From NCBI GenBank assembly GCA_027079895.1, contig JALWUZ010000807.1:1-9652 (forward strand): DNA of 9,652 bases, given 5' to 3'. This document shows, in pieces, positions 1-5,666 of the stretch. Under the pieces are notes generated by a model. That model saw nothing but the letters and a program-made list of their open reading frames with translations, searched no databases and was not told the DNA's origin. The position numbers and the translations under genes were made by a program. Source of the DNA: Anaerolineae bacterium. GTDB lineage: Bacteria; Chloroflexota; Anaerolineae; B4-G1. Each line of letters begins with the position of its first letter. Position 1 is the first letter of the stretch.

Positions 1-981
1 GGTCACCGAGGCGGCACGACGGGCCGGGATGATGAGAAAGCCGCCCGGCTTGACGACCGGCGTCGGGGCGAAGAAGAGGTACGAGGCCGCCCGGCTGGCC
101 TGGTAGAGGTTGGCGTCTTTGGGGAAGCCGACCCCGCCGATGGCGACATCGTACTGGTGGGGGATGGGCACCTCGTAGATGGAGCGGGCGAAGGCGACCA
201 GGTGGGCGTGGGTCGCCACCGGTTCGCCGGCGGCGACGCTGACGACCCGCTTTTCGTCGTCCAGCACCACGTTGAGGATGAACCGCAGCCCGGCCCGTCG
301 TGCCGCCTCGGTGACCGCCTCGTGGAACGGGTTGCCCTCGATGCGGCCCAAGCGGGTGCCGGGATGGTCAACGAAGGCCGGGCCGTGAGTGTGGGCGATG
401 AGAGGCTCGCCGGCGGCCCCGACGGCGACGGTCTTCCGTCCCCCGGAGTAGCCGGCGTACTGGTGGGGCTCGACCAGGCCGGTGGCGATGAGGAGGTCGG
501 CTTCCACCGCCGCTTTGTGAACCAGGACGGGCACGCCGCCGGGGGTGACGCCCAGGTCAACCAGTGCGTCGGGGTTCTGCGGTTCGTTGTCAATGACCCG
601 GTACCGCTCGACCACCGCCCGGCCCAGTTTGACGACTTTCTCCTCCGGCGTGGAGGGGCGGTGCATGCCGATGCCGCACAGCAGGGTAACGTCCGCGTCC
701 CGTACTCCGGCGGCCTCCAACTCCCGCAGGATGGCCGGCACCAGGATGTGGTCGGGGCTGGCGCGGGTGATGTCGGTGAAGACGATGCAGACGGTGTCGC
801 CGGGGTGGGCCATCTCGCGCAGCGGCGGCGTGCCGATGGGGTGCGCCAACGCCTCTTCGACGGCGGCCTCGACGTCGGGGAGCGGCGGGGCCGGTTTGGA
901 GTGAACTACGGTGCCGCGCATAGTCGGCGGCAGGGTGAACTCGATTTCGGTGCGTCCGTAGGGGACACGATAGGTTTGCAT
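1..981 (-). CDS. larA: LarA-type nickel-dependent lactate/2-hydroxyacid racemase, N-terminal 327 codons (runs off left edge)
   Basis: The reading frame is open from the ATG at 981-979 to the first base of the window, so the gene is cut at its 3' end. LarA interconverts D- and L-lactate (homologues act on other 2-hydroxyacids) using a covalently bound nickel-pincer nucleotide. The translation follows the LarA N-terminal domain (formerly DUF2088): FTDITR at residues 68-73, CGIGMHRPSTPEE at 102-114, EPHQYAGYSGGRK at 171-183, and HTHGPAF at 197-203. Residues H107, H173, K183 and H199 fall one position from the L. plantarum LarA residues recalled as H108, H174, K184 (cofactor tether) and H200 (nickel ligand), so the active site looks intact. 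Against a usual length near 425, roughly 100 C-terminal residues are missing from the window. The start has a strong SD overlapping the stop of the upstream Uma2 gene, indicating co-translation. True substrate cannot be read from sequence. Cofactor genes larB, larC and larE are not visible. Confidence 0.92.
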   Translation of the reverse strand, partial: MQTYRVPYGRTEIEFTLPPTMRGTVVHSKPAPPLPDVEAAVEEALAHPIGTPPLREMAHPGDTVCIVFTDITRASPDHILVPAILRELEAAGVRDADVTLLCGIGMHRPSTPEEKVVKLGRAVVERYRVIDNEPQNPDALVDLGVTPGGVPVLVHKAAVEADLLIATGLVEPHQYAGYSGGRKTVAVGAAGEPLIAHTHGPAFVDHPGTRLGRIEGNPFHEAVTEAARRAGLRFILNVVLDDEKRVVSVAAGEPVATHAHLVAFARSIYEVPIPHQYDVAIGGVGFPKDANLYQASRAASYLFFAPTPVVKPGGFLIIPARRAASVT

Positions 982-985
982 TCCG

Positions 986-1672
986 TTACCTCCTGGCGGA
1001 TACGATCGTCCGCAGGGCGGCCAACATCTCCGCCTCGTCGAAGGCCGCGCGGACGGGTATGGCGCACCCCTCCACGACGACGCTGCGGATGAGTCCGCTA
1101 TCGCTCTTGACCCGCAAGCGGTACACGTCGCCGTCCAACACGTACTGCTCGATTTGCCCGGCCTCCGGGTCCACCAGCCAGTACTCCTCGACGCCGTGCA
1201 GGGCGTAGTCCAGGAACTTGATGCCCCGGTCGGTCGCCTCCGTCGCCGGTGAGAGCACCTCGACGATCAGGTCGGGGGCGGGGAACTTCACCTGTTCCGG
1301 CGTCAGGGCGCGGGCCTTCTCCGGCCCGAAGTACACGATGTCCGGCTCGTAATCGTTGCGCGTCAGGGTGATGAGCACCTTTTCCTGCCCGACGTGCCCC
1401 AGGCCGTGCTGGGTCGCGTAGGCTGTGAGCAGGACGAGCAGGTTCCGCACCACCTGGGTGTGGCGCCATTTGGCCGGTGACTGCACGACCACCTCCCCGT
1501 TGATGAACTCCACTTTCTGCCCCTCGACCATCTCCTCGTAGAACCGCTCTCGTCGGGCCTGCTCTTCCTGGAGCAACGAGTGGAGGGTCTGCACGTGCCG
1601 CGGCAGCAGCGGCGACCGGATGAGTCTTTCCACCGCCGCCGTCGTCGGGAGGGAGTATGTCGCCTCACTCAT
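986..1672 (-). CDS. Uma2 family protein (DUF820), PD-(D/E)XK nuclease fold
   Basis: A 228-residue protein of the Uma2/DUF820 family, which is abundant in Cyanobacteria and Chloroflexota. The family has a restriction-endonuclease-like fold, but its biological role is poorly known. Visible landmarks are VEFINGEVV (54-62, with E55), EPDIVYF (109-115, D111), PDLIVEVLSP (133-142, D134 and E138) and DRGIKFLDYAL (148-158, K152). These give the acidic/acidic/E-x-V/lysine layout of the fold, followed by the typical EEYWLVDP segment at 162-169. Length is normal for the family. The ATG at 1672 is preferred to longer in-frame starts: it has a GAGGG about 10 nt upstream, and the upstream extension is arginine-rich and overlaps the cytochrome gene antigenically to no known domain. 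The gene lies 34 bp after the cytochrome gene and 4 bp before larA. Key residues look intact, so it is probably an active fold rather than a remnant. Confidence 0.88.
   Translation of the reverse strand: MSEATYSLPTTAAVERLIRSPLLPRHVQTLHSLLQEEQARRERFYEEMVEGQKVEFINGEVVVQSPAKWRHTQVVRNLLVLLTAYATQHGLGHVGQEKVLITLTRNDYEPDIVYFGPEKARALTPEQVKFPAPDLIVEVLSPATEATDRGIKFLDYALHGVEEYWLVDPEAGQIEQYVLDGDVYRLRVKSDSGLIRSVVVEGCAIPVRAAFDEAEMLAALRTIVSARR
989..994 (-). promoter_or_regulatory. Ribosome binding site of larA (AGGAGG), beside the uma2 stop
   Basis: On the minus strand the sequence reads AGGAGGTAACGGAATG. The SD abuts the TAA stop of the Uma2 gene (988-986), and the larA ATG follows 7 nt after the SD. This fixes the larA start and implies that larA is read from the same transcript as the Uma2 gene. 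Confidence 0.8.
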
Positions 1673-1706
1673 CGCGTTAAAACCCTCGTCTCCGCCGCAG
1701 GGCGGT

Positions 1707-2063
1707 TCACTTGGAGTACGTCTCCGCCAGGTAGCGGATGACCGCTTCCTGCTCCGCCGCGTCGAGCGCGGCCCCCTTGCCCACCATGCGCTCGACCGTC
1801 GCCTGCCATTCCTCCTCCGTTTTCTCGGCCCGCGTGATTCGTCCCAGGCCGTGACATTGGGTGCATCGCTCTTGCACCAGGGCCTGGCCGTCAAGCGTCG
1901 GCGGGGTGGCGGCTTCCTGTCCCACGGTAGGGGTGGCGGCCGCCTGTCCCGCAGTGGGGGTGACCGCTTCCTGTTGCCCACCTCCACACGACGCCGAAGT
2001 GAGCGAAATCAGCAAGATCGTCGCCAGCACTGCTGCGAAACTGAGAAGTGTCCGCTTGTTCAT
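1707..2063 (-). CDS. Small lipoprotein c-type cytochrome (single heme)
   Basis: A 118-residue exported electron carrier. Residues 1-25 form a signal peptide (NKR, then a hydrophobic stretch to about residue 22), followed by a lipobox-like SASC with C26 as the probable lipidated cysteine; serine at -3 is not ideal. A low-complexity linker of nine-residue repeats (about 34-55) leads to a compact heme domain with one CTQCH site (C67, C70, H71). M93 in ERMVGKGA is the likely sixth heme ligand. The CTQCH...RITRA...W...V.RM...E...V..YL pattern resembles the heme-binding domain found in quinohemoprotein amine dehydrogenase alpha subunits and many Chloroflexota lipoprotein cytochromes. The start has a good SD, GAGGAGG, 7 nt upstream. 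The protein would sit on the outer face of the cytoplasmic membrane. Its redox partner is unknown; the SDR upstream is soluble and NAD(P)-linked, so it is not an obvious direct partner. Confidence 0.87.
   Translation of the reverse strand: MNKRTLLSFAAVLATILLISLTSASCGGGQQEAVTPTAGQAAATPTVGQEAATPPTLDGQALVQERCTQCHGLGRITRAEKTEEEWQATVERMVGKGAALDAAEQEAVIRYLAETYSK
1903..1983 (-). repeat. Three imperfect 27-bp tandem repeats encoding the cytochrome linker
   Basis: On the plus strand, units starting at 1903, 1930 and 1957 each begin GGGGTG and continue with a variant of the same 27 bases. The third unit (1957-1983) is the most diverged. They encode nine-residue units of the form T-(A/V)-G-Q-x-A-x-T-P in the region between the lipidated cysteine and the heme domain. 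The unit length is a multiple of three, so copy-number change would alter linker length without a frameshift. Confidence 0.75.
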
Positions 2064-2093
2064 TCGTGCCTCCTCGACTACTGGAGCCTGGTC

Positions 2094-2110
2094 GCAACCG
2101 ACTCGGTCGC
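2094..2110. other. Short imperfect hairpin in the SDR-cytochrome gap
   Basis: In the 54-bp gap between the SDR stop and the cytochrome start, GCAACCGA-C-TCGGTCGC forms an inverted repeat with one mismatch and a tiny loop. There is no following T-tract on either strand, so it is not a convincing terminator. It could be an RNA stem in the operon transcript or chance in GC-rich DNA. Confidence 0.25.
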
Positions 2111-2117
2111 GGCGCGG

Positions 2118-2891
2118 TCACGGGACGACCGGCGCGACGCTCATGCCGCCGTCCACCACGAAGAGCGCACCGGTGACGTAGTCGGAGGCGGGGGAGGCCA
2201 GGTAGAGGGCCAGGGAGGCGACATCCTCCACCTCCCCGAAGCGGCCCAGGGGAGTGCTCCTCAAGAGCGGCTCGGCGATGGCCGGGGTCTCCCACAGCAG
2301 TTGGCTGAAGCGGGTCTTGACGACGCCGGGGGCGATCCCGTTGACCTGGATGTTGTCCGGGCCCAGTTCCATCGCCAGGGTCTTGGTGAGCATAATCACC
2401 GCCGCCTTCGATATGCCGTAGACGCTCAGGCCGGGCATCGGGCGCATTCCGGCGACCGAGGCCAGGTTGATGATCTTGCCGCCGCCCTGCGCCCTCATCG
2501 CCGGAACGACGGCCCGGCAGACGCGGAGCACCCCCTTGACATTGGTGTCCATCACTTTGTCCCAGCGGCCCTCGTCGGCGTCGAGCAGCGGGCCGAAGTA
2601 CGGGTTGGTAGCAGCGTTGTTGACCGCTATGTCCACTCGCCCGAAGGCGTCCAGCGTCCGTTGCACCAGCGACTTCACCTCGTCGTCGTGCCCGACGTGC
2701 GCCTGAACCGCCAGGGCGTCCCCGCCGGCGGTGCTGATCTCCTCGGCCACCACCTGGACGTTCTCCAGGCGGCGGCTGCTGACCACGACCCGCGCTCCGG
2801 CCTGGGCGAACCGCAGGGCGATGGCCCGCCCAATCCCCCGCGAGGCGCCGGTCACGAGGGCCACCTTCCCGTCGAGCGAGAACTCGGTCAT
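2118..2891 (-). CDS. Classical SDR-family NAD(P)-dependent oxidoreductase (FabG / glucose 1-dehydrogenase-like)
   Basis: A 257-residue cytosolic oxidoreductase of the classical short-chain dehydrogenase family. It has the dinucleotide-binding TGASRGIG at 14-21, NNAA at 91-94, and the catalytic set N117, S145, Y158 and K162 (YGISK). The C-terminal IAPGVVKTRF and YVTGALFVVDGG segments are also typical. Paired arginines at 40-41, after the second beta strand, suggest a preference for NADP(H). Length matches the family. The ATG at 2891 lies 4 bp after the gcvPB stop, with a GAGGG about 10-11 nt upstream inside the end of gcvPB, so the two are co-transcribed and probably coupled. The substrate cannot be decided. 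FabG is unlikely to be the specific role, because no fatty-acid synthesis genes are near. Oxidation of a hydroxyacid, alcohol or sugar would be equally consistent. Confidence 0.92.
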   Translation of the reverse strand: MTEFSLDGKVALVTGASRGIGRAIALRFAQAGARVVVSSRRLENVQVVAEEISTAGGDALAVQAHVGHDDEVKSLVQRTLDAFGRVDIAVNNAATNPYFGPLLDADEGRWDKVMDTNVKGVLRVCRAVVPAMRAQGGGKIINLASVAGMRPMPGLSVYGISKAAVIMLTKTLAMELGPDNIQVNGIAPGVVKTRFSQLLWETPAIAEPLLRSTPLGRFGEVEDVASLALYLASPASDYVTGALFVVDGGMSVAPVVP

Positions 2892-2895
2892 CGGC

Positions 2896-4353
2896 TCATT
2901 CCCTCTCCCAGCGCAGTATCAGTTGCTTGGCCGCCCGTACCTCGTCCAGTCGCCGCACGGGGGCGGTGTGCGGGGCCTCGTGGAGCAGGTCGGGGTTGGT
3001 GCGGGCCTCCTCGGCGATGGCGAGCAACGCCTCGGCAAACCGATCCAGCGTCTCCTTGCTCTCGGTCTCCGTCGGCTCGATCATCAACGCCTCGTGGACG
3101 ATGAGGGGGAAGTAGTTGGTCGGCGGATGGAAACCGTAGTCAATGAGCCGTTTGGCGATGTCCAGGGCGCGGACGCCGGGCGCGTCGTGGAAGCGGCCCT
3201 CGCAGACGAACTCGTGCATGCAGACCCGGTCGTAGGGGACTTTGTAGGTGTCCTTGATCTTGCTCATCAGATAGTTGGCGTTGAGGACGGCGTGCTCGGC
3301 GACTCGGCGCAGTCCCTTCGCCCCCAGCATGCGGATGTAGGTGTAGGCCCGCACGATGACGCCGAAGTGTCCGTAGAAGGACTTGACCCGTCCGATGCTC
3401 TTGGGCGGCTCGTACAGGTAGTAGAACTCGTCGCCGTTCTCGTCCTCCTCGGCGACGACGATGGGTGAGGGGAGGAAGTCCACCAAACGTTCGGAGGCTC
3501 CCACCGGCCCGGCGCCAGGCCCGCCGCCGCCGTGCGGGGTGCTGAAGGTCTTGTGGAGGTTGTAGTGCAGCACGTCGAAGCCCATCTCGCCGGGGCGGGC
3601 GATGCCCAGGAGGGCGTTCATGTTCGCTCCGTCGCCGTACATCAGCCCGCCGTGTTGGTGGACGAGGGCGATGATTTCCTCGATATGCTCGTCGAACAGT
3701 CCCAGCGTGTTGGGGTTGGTCAGCATCATGCCCACCAGGTGGTCGCTGTGCTCCTCACAGGCGGCCCGGAGCAGTTCCAGATCCACGTTCCCCCGGTCGT
3801 CGGAGGGGATCTCGACGACGCGCATGCCGCTCATCGAGGTGCTGGCGGGGTTGGTGCCGTGCGCCGAATCGGGCACGAGGATCACGTCCCGCTGGGTGTC
3901 CCCCTGGTCGAGATGATAGGCCCGCATCATCAGGACGCCGGTCAGTTCCCCGTGCGCCCCGGCGGCCGGCTGGAGGCTCACTCCGGCGAAGCCGCCGATC
4001 TCCTTGAGGAACTCCTGCATGTGGTAGAGCAGGAACAGGGCGCCTTGGGTCGTCTCCTCGTCCTGGTAGGGGTGGAGGTTGACAAAGCCCGGCAGGCGTG
4101 CCATCTCCTCGTTGATCTTGGGGTTGTACTTCATCGTGCATGAGCCCAGCGGGTAGAAGCCGATGTCCACCCCGTAGTTGAGTTGGGAAAGGCGGGTATA
4201 GTGCCGGATTAGGTCCGCCTCGCTGACCTCCGGCAGGGGGAGGTCGTCCCGCACCAGGCCCTCCGGCAACTCGCTGCGGGGCACGTCCAGGTCGGGCAGC
4301 GCGACGGCGCACCGACCGGGGCGGGAGATTTCAAAAATCAACGGTCGAGTCAT
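2896..4353 (-). CDS. gcvPB: Glycine dehydrogenase (decarboxylating) subunit 2, P-protein C-terminal half
   Basis: A 485-residue PLP-binding subunit of the two-subunit P protein. With GcvPA it decarboxylates glycine and passes the aminomethyl group to the lipoyl arm of GcvH. Recognisable segments are NYGVDIGFYPLGSCTMKYNPK (59-79), SLQPAAGAHGELTG (126-139), DSAHGTNPAS (162-171), MLTNPNTLG (210-218) and NLHKTFSTPHGGGGPG (265-280). K268 is the expected Schiff-base lysine. Length is normal for split GcvPB. The ATG at 4353 is set by AAGAAGGAGCACACC just upstream. That SD lies inside the preceding truncated Rpn ORF, which overlaps gcvPB by 23 bp. The neighbouring gcvPA is not adjacent as usual, because two Rpn-family ORFs lie between them. 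The first ~11 codons and SD have a decayed duplicate at about 4664-4711. The downstream SDR follows after 4 bp. Confidence 0.97.
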   Translation of the reverse strand: MTRPLIFEISRPGRCAVALPDLDVPRSELPEGLVRDDLPLPEVSEADLIRHYTRLSQLNYGVDIGFYPLGSCTMKYNPKINEEMARLPGFVNLHPYQDEETTQGALFLLYHMQEFLKEIGGFAGVSLQPAAGAHGELTGVLMMRAYHLDQGDTQRDVILVPDSAHGTNPASTSMSGMRVVEIPSDDRGNVDLELLRAACEEHSDHLVGMMLTNPNTLGLFDEHIEEIIALVHQHGGLMYGDGANMNALLGIARPGEMGFDVLHYNLHKTFSTPHGGGGPGAGPVGASERLVDFLPSPIVVAEEDENGDEFYYLYEPPKSIGRVKSFYGHFGVIVRAYTYIRMLGAKGLRRVAEHAVLNANYLMSKIKDTYKVPYDRVCMHEFVCEGRFHDAPGVRALDIAKRLIDYGFHPPTNYFPLIVHEALMIEPTETESKETLDRFAEALLAIAEEARTNPDLLHEAPHTAPVRRLDEVRAAKQLILRWERE

Positions 4354-4660
4354 GGTGTGCTCCTTCTTTGAGATACCGATTCAAGTGTTCCTGGAAATCA
4401 TCCAGGCTTTCGGACAGGACGGCCTGAGTCAGCAGGTCGCGCAGGGCGTCGGCGTCCTCGATGCGCTTCAAGATGTCGGTAATCGCCAGCAAGCGCGGGA
4501 CGATGGGGTCGAAGCGCAATCGCAACAAGTGGATGATGTCACTTCGGCGGGCCGCGACTATCCCCCGAATCTGCCCCTGGCTGATGCCCTGCTTGAGCCC
4601 TATCTGGCGGCCCTCCTCGATGATCTGTTTGAACCACGGAGACTCGCGTAACTCAATCAT
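4331..4660 (-). CDS. Truncated duplicate of the Rpn-family C-terminal region, possible remnant
   Basis: The frame encodes about 109 residues from the ATG at 4660. They closely match the last ~125 residues of the neighbouring full-length Rpn protein: RESPWFKQIIEEGRQIG, the RGIVAARRSDIIHLLRLRFDPI block and the SLDDFQEHLN tail. The nuclease core is absent. No SD precedes the ATG at 4660. The frame stays open upstream to 4714 (TTG), where it reads KKEHTITRLLISEPSRR, the in-frame remnant of a gcvPB start (ITRLLISEPSR against MTRPLIFEISR). That remnant keeps AAGAAGGAA at the right distance, but its start codon is now ATT (4696-4694). Translation may therefore depend on coupling to the upstream gene, a weak ATT start, or not occur at all. 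The intact frame despite ~12% divergence hints at constraint, but a remnant is equally possible. It overlaps gcvPB by 23 bp. Confidence 0.6.
   Translation of the reverse strand: MIELRESPWFKQIIEEGRQIGLKQGISQGQIRGIVAARRSDIIHLLRLRFDPIVPRLLAITDILKRIEDADALRDLLTQAVLSESLDDFQEHLNRYLKEGAHHDSTVDF
4354..4367 (-). promoter_or_regulatory. Ribosome binding site of gcvPB inside the upstream ORF
   Basis: The minus strand reads AAGAAGGAG, then six bases, then the gcvPB ATG. The site lies within the last codons of the truncated Rpn ORF, so gcvPB translation may be coupled to that ORF. A near-identical but start-less copy of this site lies about 343 bp upstream in the tandem duplication. Confidence 0.75.
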
Positions 4661-4662
4661 AC

Positions 4663-5051
4663 GACGGGAGGGTTCAGAAATCAACAGGCGAGTAATCGTA
4701 TGTTCCTTCTTCAAGATACTGATTCAGGTATTCCTGGAAATCGTCCAGGCTTTCGGACAGGGCGGCCTGGGTCAGCAGTTCACGCAGGGCGTCGGCGTCC
4801 TCGATGCTCTCCAGGCTGTCGGCAATCGCCAACAAGCGCGGGCCGATGGGGTCGAAGCGCAATCGCAGCAAGTGGATGATGTCGCTTCGGCGGGCCGCGA
4901 CTATCCCCCGAACCTGCCCCTGGTTGATGCCCCGCGAGAACCCCTCATCAACACCCTGCGAGAACCCCATTTTGAGCCCCTCTTTGAGCCCTATCTGGCG
5001 GCCCTCCTCGATGATCTGTTTGAACCACGGAGATTCACGTAACGCGATCAT
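4663..5051 (-). repeat. Tandem direct repeat, copy 2 (same unit, 48 bp longer)
   Basis: This is the upstream member of the pair in transcription order. It covers the 3' part of the full-length Rpn gene and a decayed copy of the gcvPB ribosome binding site and first codons (gcvPB-like codons about 4664-4696). It carries 48 bp absent from copy 1, equal to two 24-bp units in the glycine-rich segment of the Rpn protein. Confidence 0.9.
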
Positions 5052-5639
5052 ATCCCACCTCACAATCCGCCGGATTTGCTCCACATCCATCACCAAACTG
5101 GCGAACAGAGCCAGGGCGACCTCGGTCTCCTCGCCGACGTCCCACTCCCGCAGAAGACGCACTCCGGCCCGGATGCTTTCCTCATCCGCCCCCTTCATCA
5201 GCGGGACGAATGGCACCAGGGCCACGATGCCCTCTTCGAGCACCCGCCGGGCCTCGACCTCCCAGACGGCAATCGCCCGGAAGTCCTGGTGGGCGACCAG
5301 GCCCATAAACTCGCTGTGATAGTGCGTCGGCAACTCGACCGGCTTGGGCGGCGGGAGCAGGTACAGCACCGCAGGGTAGACCGGCAGGTCGTAACGCTCC
5401 TCGGCCAGGGCGGCATAGGCCCGCATGCGCCGCGGCATGCGTTTGTCGAGCCGCAGTTGCACCTCCACCACCAGCACGAACGGCCCCTGACGCCCGCGCA
5501 CCCGCAACACGGTATCGCTGTGTCTCAGGAGAAAGCGGAACTCGCCGGAGAGAACCTCCTCGACTTCAACGGAATCGTCCTGCAATATCCAGCGTACCCA
5601 CTCCGTCGGGTCTCCGGCCAGGACGTATTTGCTGCCCAC
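4674..5639 (-). CDS. Rpn family recombination-promoting nuclease / putative transposase (PD-(D/E)XK), with C-terminal DUF4351-like region
   Basis: A 321-residue protein with an Rpn-like nuclease core at residues ~1-110. WVRWIL lies near 14-19, D42 (SDTVLRV) is followed by FVLVVEVQ (54-61, E59 and Q61), then RMPRRMRAY (67-75), the usual D...E-x-Q...R..Y layout. A middle helical region follows (VALALFASLV at 174-183), then a glycine-periodic EEGRQIGLKEG...SQG..EG..RG segment (211-242) and a C-terminal DUF4351-like helical domain (250-305). RpnA-type proteins in E. coli promote RecA-independent recombination and are DNA endonucleases; this homologue is untested. The start is uncertain. The frame reaches the gcvPA stop codon with no ATG, and GTG at 5639 has a weak AAGG 5 nt before it and would begin (M)GSKYV, where homologues are recalled to begin. 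It lies 27 bp after gcvPA. Confidence 0.85.
   Translation of the reverse strand: MGSKYVLAGDPTEWVRWILQDDSVEVEEVLSGEFRFLLRHSDTVLRVRGRQGPFVLVVEVQLRLDKRMPRRMRAYAALAEERYDLPVYPAVLYLLPPPKPVELPTHYHSEFMGLVAHQDFRAIAVWEVEARRVLEEGIVALVPFVPLMKGADEESIRAGVRLLREWDVGEETEVALALFASLVMDVEQIRRIVRWDMIALRESPWFKQIIEEGRQIGLKEGLKMGFSQGVDEGFSRGINQGQVRGIVAARRSDIIHLLRLRFDPIGPRLLAIADSLESIEDADALRELLTQAALSESLDDFQEYLNQYLEEGTYDYSPVDF
4931..4978 (-). repeat. Two 24-bp tandem units in the glycine-periodic segment of the Rpn gene
   Basis: On the plus strand CGCGAGAACCCC near 4933 recurs as TGCGAGAACCCC near 4957, a period of 24 bp. The encoded eight-residue units read FSQGVDEG and FSRGINQG. Exactly 48 bp are missing from the truncated duplicate at this place, so the units probably expanded or contracted by replication slippage without frameshift. 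Confidence 0.7.
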
Positions 5640-5666
5640 GTCTGCCTTGCCGATGACGCACCCCCG

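Larger units (their letters stand above)
4320..4660 (-). repeat. Tandem direct repeat, copy 1 (rpn 3' end plus gcvPB start)
   Basis: This segment aligns along its whole length with 4663-5051, at a constant offset of 343 bp that becomes 391 bp after one 48-bp gap. A by-eye count of about 31 differences over about 268 aligned bases gives near 88% identity. It contains the C-terminal Rpn coding part, the gcvPB ribosome binding site and the first ~11 gcvPB codons. Only two bases separate it from copy 2. Confidence 0.9.

Noticed and set aside
157..1092. Long plus-strand open frame opposite larA
   Set aside because: It is antisense to a frame with complete LarA motifs, has no recognisable domain and is expected by chance in GC-rich DNA.
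1673..1987. In-frame N-terminal extension of the Uma2 gene
   Set aside because: The extension is arginine-rich, overlaps the cytochrome coding region and is not needed, because the ATG at 1672 gives a normal-length Uma2 protein with an SD.
2094..2110. Hairpin between the SDR and cytochrome genes as a terminator
   Set aside because: The stem has a mismatch and there is no T-tract on either strand. Downstream genes continue in the same direction at short spacing.
1620..3104. 494-codon plus-strand open frame opposite uma2, the cytochrome and the SDR gene
   Set aside because: It crosses three well-supported minus-strand genes and its His/Arg/Gly-rich translation matches no family I recognise.
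4320..5051. Repeat pair as a CRISPR array or IS ends
   Set aside because: There are only two long, adjacent, diverged direct copies containing coding sequence, with no spacers and no inverted terminal repeats.
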